DNA of 64,000 nucleotides from the NCBI RefSeq assembly GCF_022808175.1, contig NZ_JALGBX010000031.1:1-64000 (forward strand), read 5' to 3'. Below, one piece after another: positions 16,659 through 25,252 of the stretch. The stretch's first letter is position 1. Each line of letters begins with the position of its first letter. The translations under genes were made by a program, and so were the position numbers. A model generated the notes under the pieces. It was not told the origin of the DNA and did no database searches. It worked only from the letters and a program-made list of their open reading frames with translations. The stretch is from Streptomyces sp. AP-93 (GTDB taxonomy: Bacteria > Actinomycetota > Actinomycetes > Streptomycetales > Streptomycetaceae).

Positions 16659-17756
16659 ATGCGGTCTGCACGCATTATGGGTTTGCTGCTCGGGGGTATG
16701 GCCCTTGCGGCGACCGGCGCCCTCGCGCCGGCATCCGCCGCGGCGAACCCACCCGACCTGGTCGTCCCCACTGCGGCCTACCCGACCATCCAGTCCGCGG
16801 TCGACGCCGCGCAGCCCGGAGACCACATCGCCGTCCGCCCTGGCACCTACCGGGAGCAGGTGACGATCCGCAAGGACCTCACCATCACGGGGGCGGGGGC
16901 CGGGAAGACCACCATCCTCGCTCCCGAGAACCTCGTGCCGGGCTCCGACGGCCTCAACTCGATCGTCTTCCTCGACAATGCGGCGTCCGTGACGATCTCC
17001 CGCCTCGCGGTGAGCGGGCCGGGTTCCGGCACCTGCGACGCGGGCGCGCTCGGAGCAGGCATCCGGGTCCTGGGCGGAGCGCACCTGGACCTGAGCCACG
17101 CGGCGGTGTCCCACATCAAGGACACCCCGATGGCCCCGTGCTTCAGGAGTGCCAATGCCATCCTCATCGGGGACTTTCCCGTCGGCGCGGGCTCGGCCGC
17201 CATCCGGGATTCCAGGATCACGGACTATCAGGGCGCCGGCATCGTCGTGCTCAGCGAGAGCTCGAACGCCACGTTGCTCCGCAACGTCGTCACCGGCCAG
17301 AAGAGCATCTCCACCGACGGAATCGAGTTCGTCGAGGCGACCGGCCGGGCCGAGCAGAACACCGTGAGCGACAACTCCTGCCGCGAGCCGGATCCGGGGT
17401 GCGGCACTGATTTCTTCACCGAGACCCAGCACGCCGGCATCCTGGCCAACACCGGGGTCGCGGTCACCAAGAACCGCCTCACCGGCAATCAGCTCGGCAT
17501 CTACGCGTTCGGCACGGTGGAGACCAGCCACAACACCCTCATCGACAACGACTACTTCGGGATGGCCCTCCAAGACGGCACGTTCGACGCGGTCAAGGAC
17601 ACCATCAGGGGCGGCGGGGGCGGCGTCGCGGTCATCGCCTCGGCCATCGACACCACCGCACGGCTGAACCGGGTGAAGATCACGAAGACCTCGGGAGACC
17701 CGATCCAGAAGTTCGAATGCTGCGGATTCACCGCCACGGTGACCACCAAGCCGTAA
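16659..17756 (+). CDS. Secreted right-handed beta-helix protein
   Basis: A 365-aa exported protein. A signal peptide (RIMGLLLGGMALAATGALAP, cleavage near ASA) is followed by a parallel beta-helix: YPTIQSAVDAAQPGDHIAV, then PGTYREQVTIRKDLTITGAG and successive coils with N-x-V/I ladders (NATLLRNVVTG, NTVSDNSC, KNRLTGNQLGIYAFG, HNTLIDNDYFG). This is the NosD/pectin-lyase-like fold; a lyase active site is not evident. AAGGAGC stands before ATG 16659. It probably binds or cuts polysaccharide outside the cell. Confidence 0.85.
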   Translation: MRSARIMGLLLGGMALAATGALAPASAAANPPDLVVPTAAYPTIQSAVDAAQPGDHIAVRPGTYREQVTIRKDLTITGAGAGKTTILAPENLVPGSDGLNSIVFLDNAASVTISRLAVSGPGSGTCDAGALGAGIRVLGGAHLDLSHAAVSHIKDTPMAPCFRSANAILIGDFPVGAGSAAIRDSRITDYQGAGIVVLSESSNATLLRNVVTGQKSISTDGIEFVEATGRAEQNTVSDNSCREPDPGCGTDFFTETQHAGILANTGVAVTKNRLTGNQLGIYAFGTVETSHNTLIDNDYFGMALQDGTFDAVKDTIRGGGGGVAVIASAIDTTARLNRVKITKTSGDPIQKFECCGFTATVTTKP

Positions 17757-18007
17757 CGGATACCGGGCACCACACCCAGCTGCGAGTGCCGTCACATCCC
17801 CCGGCAGGAAGACAACTCGCACCAACCCGGCGTACGTTCCCGGTCACAGCTGTCAGCGGTCACGAAATTCCCAGCTGGGGGTGGTTTCGGCGTCACGTAA
17901 TTCCCCACCCTCGCGGTCACGAAATTCCCCATGGGGACGGTGACCGCGAGGGCGGCGTGACTCTCTCTTCGGCAGTCTGACTGAGACCGAGGATCACTGC
18001 CGGAGTT

Positions 18008-18405
18008 TCGGTCCGCTTCGCCAAGACCAGCCGGTTCCTGGCAGACCTGGCAGACCTGGCAGACCTGGCCGGCGGCCACGCGGACCGCACCTGGGAGAAG
18101 CGGATCCGCGAGCTGATTCGCCCCGACGTCCTCATCCTCGACGACTTTGCGATGCGCCAGCTCACCGCGGCCCAGGCCGACGACCTCTACGAACTGGTCA
18201 GCGAGCGGCAAGGCCGGTGCCTGATCATCACCAGCAACCGGGCGCCCAGCGACTGGTATCCGCTCTTCCCCAACCCCGTCGTCGCCGAGTCCCTCCTCGA
18301 CCGGCTGATCAACACCAGCCACCAGGTCATCATGAACGGCCCCAGTTACCGCCGAACAAGCGACCCGAAGCTCCACCGAAAAGCCCGACAAACCCTCAAA
18401 GGGCT
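18008..18405 (+). pseudogene. IS21 IstB ATPase, C-terminal fragment with frameshift
   Basis: Readable text covers the second half of an IstB/DnaC-like AAA+ ATPase: RFAKTSRFL, GGHADRTWEKRIRELIRPDV, LILDDFAMRQLT (Walker B), YELVSERQGRCLIITSNRAP and LLDRLINTSHQVIMNGPSY. The Walker A part is absent. Near 18350 one base is missing, since the expected SYRPNKRP ending continues in another frame. A 9-bp unit CTGGCAGAC is repeated three times at 18038-18064, adding extra Leu-Ala-Asp residues. Confidence 0.8.
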
Positions 18406-18418
18406 AGAGAGACGTCGA

Positions 18419-19318
18419 TCAGGTCAACAGCTCGGCAATGCGGTCGGTGACCTGGATGAGCCATGCCGGATCACCGTGCTCGCGGCCCCATTGGGCAGCC
18501 ATCACTGCGCGGGCCTGGACCCAGCGGCGGACGCGCTCGCTGTCGAGTTCGGCAGCGTCGGCGAAGATGGCCAAGCGACGCAGCAGAGCGGCTTTCGGGT
18601 CATCGGCGGCGAGCAAGTCCTCGAACCGGCTCCGCACCAGCGTGATCGCGTCGAAGGCCGGGTCACCGACATATCCCTTGGGGTCGATGGCCAGCCAAGG
18701 CTCTCGCTCGGCCCGCAACACGTTCCCGAAGTGCAGGTCGCCATGGACGAGCGTGTCCGGCTGGTCGCGACCGAGTTCTCGGACGGTCGCGACCGCTGCC
18801 TGCACGACGCGCTGCGGCAACGGACGCGGCAGCCGCTCGGCGCCGTTGAGAAGGTCCTTCTCCCATCTCGCAACCTGATCGCGAAGGCGTGGCAGGTCGG
18901 GTGGGGCCTGGACGGTAAGCCTCCGAGCGAGCTGACCGGCCACGGCCACGGCCTCGTCGACATCGTCGAGACTGACCAGGGTGCCGTCCCCGGCCTGCTC
19001 CAGCAGCATGGCAAAGCGCGCGTCGTCACGCTGGTGCAGCAACACGGCACCGCGTCCGCCCCAGACCGCGAAGGCGTCCGGTTCGTGGACGTTGCCGGGA
19101 TGGGGGAACGAGATCTTCAAGACCGCGGACGCTCCGTCAGCTGACCGCACCGGAACGATGATCCCTACCTGGCCATGCCCGGCCGGCCCGGCTGGCCGAC
19201 AGTTCCACTGCTCCAGGAGCTCACCAGCCAGAGCAGGAAGCGACGCAACCCAGGCTCGACCGTGCTCACCCTCTCGCTCGATGGTGCTCTGCGTGAACCT
19301 CTCGGGGATCTCGATCAC
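18419..19318 (-). CDS. Aminoglycoside/streptomycin phosphotransferase, APH(6)-like
   Basis: A 299-aa kinase of the aminoglycoside phosphotransferase fold. The catalytic loop reads LVHGDLHFGNVLRAE, with the Asp acting as base, and the metal-binding motif is AIDPKGYVGDPAFD. The N-lobe has VLKISFPHP with the ATP Lys. IDPKG and length fit the APH(6)/streptomycin 6-phosphotransferase group, but the substrate is inferred. GTG 19318 has no strong ribosome site. The gene lies inside the IS21-ended unit. Confidence 0.85.
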   Translation of the reverse strand: MIEIPERFTQSTIEREGEHGRAWVASLPALAGELLEQWNCRPAGPAGHGQVGIIVPVRSADGASAVLKISFPHPGNVHEPDAFAVWGGRGAVLLHQRDDARFAMLLEQAGDGTLVSLDDVDEAVAVAGQLARRLTVQAPPDLPRLRDQVARWEKDLLNGAERLPRPLPQRVVQAAVATVRELGRDQPDTLVHGDLHFGNVLRAEREPWLAIDPKGYVGDPAFDAITLVRSRFEDLLAADDPKAALLRRLAIFADAAELDSERVRRWVQARAVMAAQWGREHGDPAWLIQVTDRIAELLT

Positions 19319-19472
19319 CGCAGCACACTAGCGACTCCCAACAGCCCCGGACCAAACCAGGCCATGGGGAATTTCGTGACCGTCGACAACAGCACTCGCA
19401 GAAGTCACGGCCGGCTGTACGAGCGCGTCGAGAACATGCTGACGGTTACGCCGATGCAGGCCGCCCGGGAAC

Positions 19473-19499
19473 CGTAGACGTGCACCATGCACGTCTACG
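19473..19499. terminator. Perfect 12-bp hairpin
   Basis: CGTAGACGTGCA (19473-19484) and its exact complement (19488-19499) are separated by CCA. No T-run follows on either strand. It could be a terminator without T-tract or a protein-binding site; it stands 85 bp right of the IS21-ended unit. Confidence 0.45.
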
Positions 19500-19624
19500 A
19501 CGGAGGGCAGCACTGCGGCACCCGCAGAGGTCCGGCCTTCCGCTACCCATTCCCTGACGCGCCCGACCCTCCGGCCGCCCCGGCACCTCACCGGAGCCGA
19601 TTCGCTGCTGTGTGATGGGGGGAG

Positions 19625-19665
19625 AGGCCCTTGGGGAGGATCGGACCGGCCAGTAGCGACCCCGC
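19625..19665 (+). repeat. Long inverted repeat, left copy
   Basis: 41 bp matching the reverse complement of 21366-21406 at 38 positions, starting AGGCCCTTGGGGAGGATCG; weaker similarity (TAGAGGGC) continues inward on both sides. The two copies bracket the pentapeptide-repeat pseudogene. Confidence 0.75.
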
Positions 19666-19790
19666 TAGAGGGCCTTGTTCTCCCGAAGCGGCGAACACGA
19701 AAACGTCTGCTTGCGCTGCCGGGCTGTTGCCTCGCACGCCCCGCGGCGCGGCCCGCAACCGTCCAGCTGTACCTAGTCGTCCTCCGGGGG

Positions 19791-21266
19791 ATGCCGCAGC
19801 CGAATCCCGCACCCCTCCCGATTCCGCCGGTCTGGCCGCACTGTGCTCACGGCAGCAGCCCGCAGGACCCGGTCGGCTGCCCCGGCATTCGCGTGCCCGG
19901 CCACACCGCATGTCTTACCCACCTGATCGACGCCGACCGCAACACCTACCTGACCAGCCTCGCCCCCGGCAGCAGCATCACCACAGCGGCACCACCTTCA
20001 CCCCGCTCCTTCTCGCCGACCTCCTCAACGCAGTTCACGACCCCGCGACCGGATACCCCCGCTTCGGCGCCGCCGGCTTCAGGTCGGCGATCTTCGAGGG
20101 CGCCGCCGGCTTCAGGTCGGCGATCTTCGAGGGCGACGCCGATTTCGGGTCGGCGACCTTCGAGCGGGCGGTCAGTCTGGGGCCGTTGGCGTGTGCCGGG
20201 CGGGTCGTCTTGTCCGGGGCGGTGTTCGGTAGTCCGGTCACCCTCGCGTTCGCCGCGCGACACCTGGAGTGTCGACGCACCCGCTGGTCGTCTACGGCCG
20301 AGATACGTCTTCGCTACACCAGGGTGGACTTCGCCCACGCTGTTTTCGAGTACCCCCTCACCATCGCAGCGGAGACGGACCCGTTCCTGAACCTCGACGG
20401 ACAGCAGACGGCAGAGACCCTCTTCGCCACCCAATCCGATGCCTCCGTGCGGATGGCCTCGCTGCGCGGAGTGGACGCGGCCCACCTCGTCCTGTCCGAC
20501 ATCAACCTGTCGGAGTGCCTGTTCACCGGAACCGTGCACCTGGACCAGGTGCGCTTGGAGGGCGCCTGCTCCTTCGCCGCAGTCCCGTCCGGCAGACACT
20601 GGCGGGGCTGGCGCCCAGTGCAGTTCACCCAGCGCCGCACGCTCGCCGAAGAGCACCACTGGCGCGCCAGACGGCCTGCAGCGGTCCCGGGCTGGAACGG
20701 GGCCGCGTCCGGCGCCGGGCGTGTCGGGCCGCTGCAGCTGGCGCCGGTGTTACGGGCGCTGCGCAAACCGTTCGAGGACGGCAAACACGAGCCCGGAGCC
20801 GCCGACTTCTACTACGGAGAGATGGAGATGCGCCGCCACGCTGACGACATCCCCCGAAGCGAGCGAAGCTCTGACCGCCTACTGGGCGATGTCCGGCTAC
20901 GGCCTGCGGGCCTCCCGCGCCCTGGGCTGGCTCGCTGCCACCATGCTGGCCACCATCGTGCTGATGATGGGATTCGGGCTGCCCCAGGACGACCCGAAGC
21001 AGCGGGCCACCGGCACCGTGCCGGCCGGCGGCGGCAAGGCCACCTTCGAGATGGACAAAGCCGATCCCCAGAACCCCACCGGGAACCGGTACACCGGAAA
21101 GCGCTTCGAGAAGGCGCTGAACGTCACGCTCAACTCGGTGGTGTTCCGCTCCTCCGGCCAGGACCTGACCACCGCCGGCACCTACATCGAGATGACCTCC
21201 CGCCTCACCGAACCCATCCTCCTGGGCCTCGCGATCCTCGCCGTCCGAAACCGCGTCAAACGCTGA
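19791..21266 (+). pseudogene. Pentapeptide-repeat membrane protein, two frameshifts
   Basis: Coding sense begins near 19860 with a CxGIRVPGHTACLTHL type start and YLTSLAPG, changes frame at about 19975, then runs TTFTPLLLADLLNAVHDPATG into pentapeptide repeats (AGFRSAIFEG twice, ADFGSATFER, RVVLSGAVFG). It continues through FYYGEMEMRRHADDIPRSER to about 20865, where it shifts again into EALTAYWAMSGYGLRASRAL, a TM helix and the tail SVVFRSSGQDLTTAGTYIE. Streptomyces relatives carry this whole layout in one frame. One Leu is encoded by the rare TTA at 20750-20752. Confidence 0.75.
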
Positions 21267-21365
21267 AACGACGGCCCGCCCCCGGCCTCGGGTGTGCGAC
21301 ATCCTCTTCCGTAACCCAACCGGCCGGATCGAGGTCGGTCAGTACGAGTGCGGCGTGCCCTCTAC

Positions 21366-21406
21366 GCGGAGTTGCTACTGGCCGGTGCGATCCTCCCCAA
21401 GGGCCT
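21366..21406 (-). repeat. Long inverted repeat, right copy
   Basis: Reverse-complement partner of 19625-19665 with 3 mismatches in 41 bp. From the GGGG core inward it reads like terminal repeats of a transposable unit, but no transposase lies between the two copies. Confidence 0.75.
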
Positions 21407-21690
21407 TGTCGCTGCCGATGCGGACAGGACCGGGCGCTCGCTGCGATGGCACTCGTGGTCACCGTCGCGGCGTTGCTCGTCGCCACAAGACCCAGCTGAC
21501 CGCAGAAGCACCAGGCCTCCTGCCGGAGCGGGGTCCATGCGCCGCTGTCCAGTCCCGTGGGACGGCAGGACATCCTTCCCGATCTGGTCCCAGAGCCCGG
21601 ACAAGGGGTATCGCCGAGGTGAGCCCAGAAGGGGCCATGGGATGATCTTGAATCCGTGAGGGCCCGGCCCCGTCACCCGCGCCGGTTCAC

Positions 21691-21903
21691 CTACCTGTCA
21701 GCGGGCAAGCCAGGTGCTGGGGCGTACGCCACGGACAGCACAGTGGTGCCGTCGAGCTTTTCCGTGCATTTCACCAGGTCGGCAGCAATCGCGCGATGTA
21801 TCTCCTTCCCGTCCTCTCGTAGTTCCTCCAGGCTTTCAACCTCCATGTCGCCGTTGGTCTGGCGGTGAGCGGCTTCGATGAGGCGAAGGGAAGTTTGCGT
21901 CAT
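21691..21903 (-). CDS. Small hypothetical protein
   Basis: From ATG 21903 a 70-aa acidic, helical protein (MTQTSLRLIEAAHRQTNGDM, LEELREDGKEIHRAIAADLV) ending LSVAYAPAPGLPADR. The frame is open 32 codons further, but the extra residues look random. No ribosome site is convincing and no family is recognised; it may be the tail of a lost gene. Confidence 0.35.
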   Translation of the reverse strand: MTQTSLRLIEAAHRQTNGDMEVESLEELREDGKEIHRAIAADLVKCTEKLDGTTVLSVAYAPAPGLPADR

Positions 21904-21977
21904 GAGGTCTGCCCATGGGCGCTGGAGTAGGTCAGGAGTGCCGTATACGGGATGGGCCCGACGTCTCCCCGTTCCCC

Positions 21978-22937
21978 TCATGCACCCGCCCATTCCCACC
22001 CGGGTGCGGGTCCGCGCGGCGTGTACGGACTCCGCGCGGTCGGGTCACGCCAGGTCGCGGTGCGTCCGGCCTGGAGTTTGACCTGACGGGCGACGCCCCG
22101 GTCCGTGACGGTGAGCGGCCGTACGCGCAGGAGTCCGCCGGTGCCCGGGTCGGGCCCTCCGGACGGGAGGAGCCCGGCCTCCTGGGCGACGCCGTCGATC
22201 CACCAGCCGCCCGGGCCGGGACGGCCCTGCAGCTGGCGGACGACCGGTGCGGTGCCGAGGTAGACGACCGGACGGCGGGCCAGCCGGTAGGCACGCAGGT
22301 TCGTCCGCAGCTCGCTGCGGGTCTTCGGGGTGAGCTCGACCTCGACGGCCACCGGGCCGGCGGGCGACAGCAGGACCAGGTCGGGTCAGTGCACCGCGCG
22401 GGCGCCGGACGGGACCGTGAGGGTCTCCCCGCGCCGGGCACCCTCGTGTACTCCGGGCACGCCGAGGTCCGCGAGGAGCTCCGCCGGCCTTCAGGGGACC
22501 GACTCCGCCGTGCGGACCTCCCTCTCGGTGAGCACGGTGTTCCCGGCCGTCTCCAGGGCGAGCCCGACGTCGGCGGCCGCCAGGCGGTGCAGCAGCCGCT
22601 CGCCCGGGCGGGACGGCCCCGACAACCGGGTGCCCGCGATGTGCGCTCCGCGCTCGGTGGTCCACACGATGGGGCCCGCCCACCTCACCTCTGCGGAGCG
22701 GTCCAGCAGCCCGGCCTCGGCCATCACCCGGATCCGCAGGCGCGCCGTCTCGCGCCTCCCGCCCCAGCACGCGGTGGCCGCCTGTTGGAGGGTCAGCGTC
22801 CCGTACCGCGTCGCGAGCGCGAGGAGTTGACCGTCCGCCTCGGTGCGCATCCAGCCATCGTCCCGGGCCTCCCCGGTTCCGCGCACCGCGCGCCGGCGCT
22901 CCGCCCGTATCCGGTACGACCCCGTCGCCTGCTCCAT
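21978..22937 (-). pseudogene. Replication-relaxation family protein, broken
   Basis: From about ATG 22937 the text gives the winged-helix N-terminus of Replic_Relax proteins: LLALATRYGTLTLQQAATAC, RLRIRVMAEAGLL, VWTTERGAHIAG and ADVGLALE. The frame breaks after about 22500 and a C-terminal part in another frame reads PDLVLLSPAGPVAVEVELTP then RLARRPVVYLGTAPVVRQL. A TGA stands where the family has Trp before PDLV, at about 22386. These proteins belong to integrative and conjugative elements and plasmids, so this is a relic of one. Confidence 0.65.
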
Positions 22938-23006
22938 CCCCCCTGTCTTCTCCCTGTCCCTACTCTTGACGCGTGCCACGTCTCTCGCGGTGGCAGGAGA
23001 GGGACT

Positions 23007-23564
23007 GTGACCTGCGAAGAGGGCACGGAGCCGGCCGCCGAACAGCAGCACACCGCGGTCCCCGGCGAGGCGGTCATCGCCCAGCTGGTGCGGACTCTCG
23101 CCGCAGACGTGCGGGTGTTGAACGAGAAGCTTATCGAGGACCGCTTCCGCGCTCACGACCTTGCGGAGATCATCACGAGCATGCCCGGTATCGGACCGCT
23201 CCTCGGCGCCGAGTTCCTCGCCGGAGTCGGCAGCGACCTCAACTTCTTCGGGACCCCGGACCGGCTGGCCGCGTTCGCCGGGCTTGCGCCGGCGCCGCAC
23301 GACTCGGGGAAGAAGAGCGGCAACCTCCACCGTCCCCGCCACTACCACCGCGGTCTCCAGCGCGTCTTCTACATGTCCGCCCTGACCAGCGTCCGCTACG
23401 ACCCGAACTCCCGGACCTTCTACGACCGCAAACGAGCCGAGGGAAAGCGTCATACCCAGGCCGTGATCGCCCTCGCCCGCCGCCGCGTCAACGTCTTGTG
23501 GGCTCTGATCCGAGACCGCCGCCTCCACGAGATCACACCGCCGCCTGTCACGGCGTCGCCCTGA
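23007..23564 (+). pseudogene. IS110-family transposase, C-terminal half
   Basis: The reading holds the Transposase_20 region of IS110 proteins: TSMPGIGPLLGAEFLAGVG, FGTPDRLAAFAGLAPAPHDS, SGNLHRPRHYHRGLQRVFYM and RHTQAVIALARRRVNVLWAL. The N-terminal DEDD catalytic domain of about 200 residues is absent. A GTG at 23007 has a GGAGAGGG in front by chance or by reuse, so a short protein could be made, but it cannot transpose. Confidence 0.8.
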
Positions 23565-23613
23565 TCGTCGGCCAATGCTGGGCAAGCCGGGAGGGCCGTG
23601 ACATCCTGCGGCA

Positions 23614-24096
23614 GTGCTTTTGAGTGATCATGCAAACAGCGTCGAGCTCTGCCCACTGAACTATCAGTTCTCTGCGGCCCAGGGCGACCGCTACGACGAC
23701 AACTGGCTCGTCATTGGTGGCACGGTGACGACTCCCGACGGAAGCTGGTCCTTCAGCGATCCGGCTTTGCTGACCGACGAAGCCCGCGAGGTCAGCGCGT
23801 GGATGCGTGCGGCAGCCGCAGGGACGGTAGCTGTGACGCGGCCTGATGCCGAAGGCTATTTGTCCCCGGATACATGGTTCAACGAACCAGTCCTGGCCTT
23901 CAGTCTCGCCTACCGAGACGAAACCGGGGTGACGATTCGCCTCCACCTGTCCCTAGAAGCGATACCTCCATGGCACCAGGGCGATGACAGGCCGGACATC
24001 TACCAGTACTTCGTGGAAGTACGGACGCATACGGCTGCACTGCTTCACGCAGCAGACCAGTGGGATCTTGCCCTGGCTTCCTTCCCGACCCGCTAA
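23614..24096 (+). CDS. WapI-family immunity protein
   Basis: A 160-aa soluble protein reading SVELCPLNYQFSAAQGDRYD, DNWLVIGGTVTTPDGSWSF, LSPDTWFNEPVLAFSLAYRD and HLSLEAIPPWHQGDDRPDIY. This is the pattern of WapI-type immunity proteins, which protect against contact-dependent toxins released from WapA or Rhs proteins. No toxin gene lies beside it. It stands between an IS110 relic and a truncated gene, so it is either orphan immunity or a remnant of a lost toxin locus. Confidence 0.75.
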   Translation: MLLSDHANSVELCPLNYQFSAAQGDRYDDNWLVIGGTVTTPDGSWSFSDPALLTDEAREVSAWMRAAAAGTVAVTRPDAEGYLSPDTWFNEPVLAFSLAYRDETGVTIRLHLSLEAIPPWHQGDDRPDIYQYFVEVRTHTAALLHAADQWDLALASFPTR

Positions 24097-24132
24097 TTGA
24101 ACGTCACTCTCGCCGGACGCGGTCCGCCGGGC

Positions 24133-24570
24133 TCAACACGGGCTCCGAGGCTTGACTTCTCCATTGGGAAGCCTTTTCAGGGAACCGTTGCCCGCCGCCC
24201 GCGCGCCGACCTGGAAGTGCAGCGCGGCGGCCAGGTCCCACGGGTCGCCGCTCGTCAGCACGGTCTTCGTCTGCAGCCCGATGTCCTTGGGGTCCCCGGC
24301 CGCCCAGCGCCGGAACCGGCCGAAGACGTCGGGGAGTTCCAGCCCGCCGCAGTCCAGCAGGGATTCCCCGACCAGTACCGCCATCTGCGTGTCGTCGGTG
24401 GCCTCGCCCGGATCCCAGCCGCCGCCTCCGCGCATCTCCTCGCCTCGGGCGCTCAACTGCCCGGCGGGGCCGAACTCGTAGGGCGCACCGAGGGCGTCCC
24501 CGGCCGCCGAGCCGAGCACGGCTCCGACGGCACGGTCGATCCGGGTGGTCCGGGTGGTCCGGGTGGTCAC
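24133..24570 (-). pseudogene. ADP-ribosylglycohydrolase, 3'-truncated
   Basis: GTG 24570 overlaps the TGA of the TetR gene (GTGA). The first ~128 residues match ADP-ribosylglycohydrolases: RAVGAVLGSAAGDALGAPYE, GEATDDTQMAVLVGESLL with the metal-binding TDDT, and ending ARAAGNGSL. Just there, at about 24180, homology stops and a short foreign tail KRLPNGEVKPRSPC follows. The second half with the remaining Asp ligands is missing, so the enzyme is inactive. The break is the edge of the accessory zone. Confidence 0.75.
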
Positions 24571-25166
24571 GGGGTCCCCTCCTGTGGTGCGGGGCATACG
24601 CGGTCCAGCACCCCGCGCGTGAAGGTGTCCAGGTCGGTGAGCCCGGCCGCGGCCAGGGTATGCGGGGCGCCCGTCAGGAGGTGGGGGACGGCTCCGTGCA
24701 GCGAGAGGGTGAGGTCGCGGGCGTGCTCCGGACCGGCCGGCAGTCCGGCGGCGGCCAGCAGGTGCCCGAACGCCGCGAAGTCCGCCGCCGCGATCGGGTC
24801 CAGCAGCTGCGCCAGCCACGGCCGTCGGGTCGCCTCGGCCTGTAGCTCCAAGTAGGCCACCACGCGCGGCCGCCCGGCTCCGGCCGTATCGCGGAGCAGG
24901 CCGGCGAGCAGCGCGGCGAGTCCGGCCCGGTCGGCGGGGCCGGCGCCGGCCCCCGCGAGCCGGTCGGCGAGTGCCCGGTACTGCTCCAGGCAGCGCTCGG
25001 CGACCGCGCGCAGCAGCGCGTCGCGGGTCGGGAAGTAGTTCTTGGCGGTGCCGAGCGGCACGTCGGCCGCCGCGTCGACGGCTCGGTGCGTCAGCCCCCG
25101 CCCGCCCGCTTCGGCGAGCACCGTGATGGCCGCGTCCCGCAGCCGGTTCCTTCGGTCCTGGTTCAC
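24567..25166 (-). CDS. TetR-family transcriptional regulator
   Basis: A 199-aa TetR repressor. The helix-turn-helix is RLRDAAITVLAEAGGRGLTH then VPLGTAKNYFPTRDALLRAV. It is divergent from a flavin monooxygenase gene and a nested palindrome in the 86-bp gap is its likely operator. It is translationally coupled to the truncated ADP-ribosylglycohydrolase. Confidence 0.92.
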   Translation of the reverse strand: MNQDRRNRLRDAAITVLAEAGGRGLTHRAVDAAADVPLGTAKNYFPTRDALLRAVAERCLEQYRALADRLAGAGAGPADRAGLAALLAGLLRDTAGAGRPRVVAYLELQAEATRRPWLAQLLDPIAAADFAAFGHLLAAAGLPAGPEHARDLTLSLHGAVPHLLTGAPHTLAAAGLTDLDTFTRGVLDRVCPAPQEGTP

Positions 25167-25178
25167 CTTGCCAGCTTA

Positions 25179-25220
25179 ACCACACCCGTGGTACCACAGA
25201 TGTGGCACCACGGGTGTGGT
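25179..25220. promoter_or_regulatory. Nested TetR operator palindrome
   Basis: ACCACACCCGTGGT (25179-25192) and its exact complement (25207-25220) flank a 14-bp spacer which itself holds CCACA-GA-TGTGG. A perfect 14+14 repeat within the divergent gap is strong evidence for a repressor site controlling both genes. Confidence 0.75.
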
Positions 25221-25252
25221 GGTGGGTGGGCGGCGCGGAGGAGGGGTGTGTC

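Larger units (their letters stand above)
17851..19388. mobile_element. IS21-ended unit carrying istB relic and an APH gene
   Basis: The unit starts TGTCAGCGGTCACGAAATTC at 17851 and ends with the near-complement finishing at 19388 (20 of 22 match), giving TGT...ACA ends. The pentamer ACAGC flanks both sides (17846-17850 and 19389-19393), a 5-bp target duplication. Internal repeats of the GTCACGAAATTCCC core lie at 17859, 17892 and 17916, as in the multiple end-repeats of IS21 elements; the 17914-17934 copy matches the right end (19362-19382) over 21 bp. istA and the 5' part of istB are gone and an APH gene fills the interior. Confidence 0.7.
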
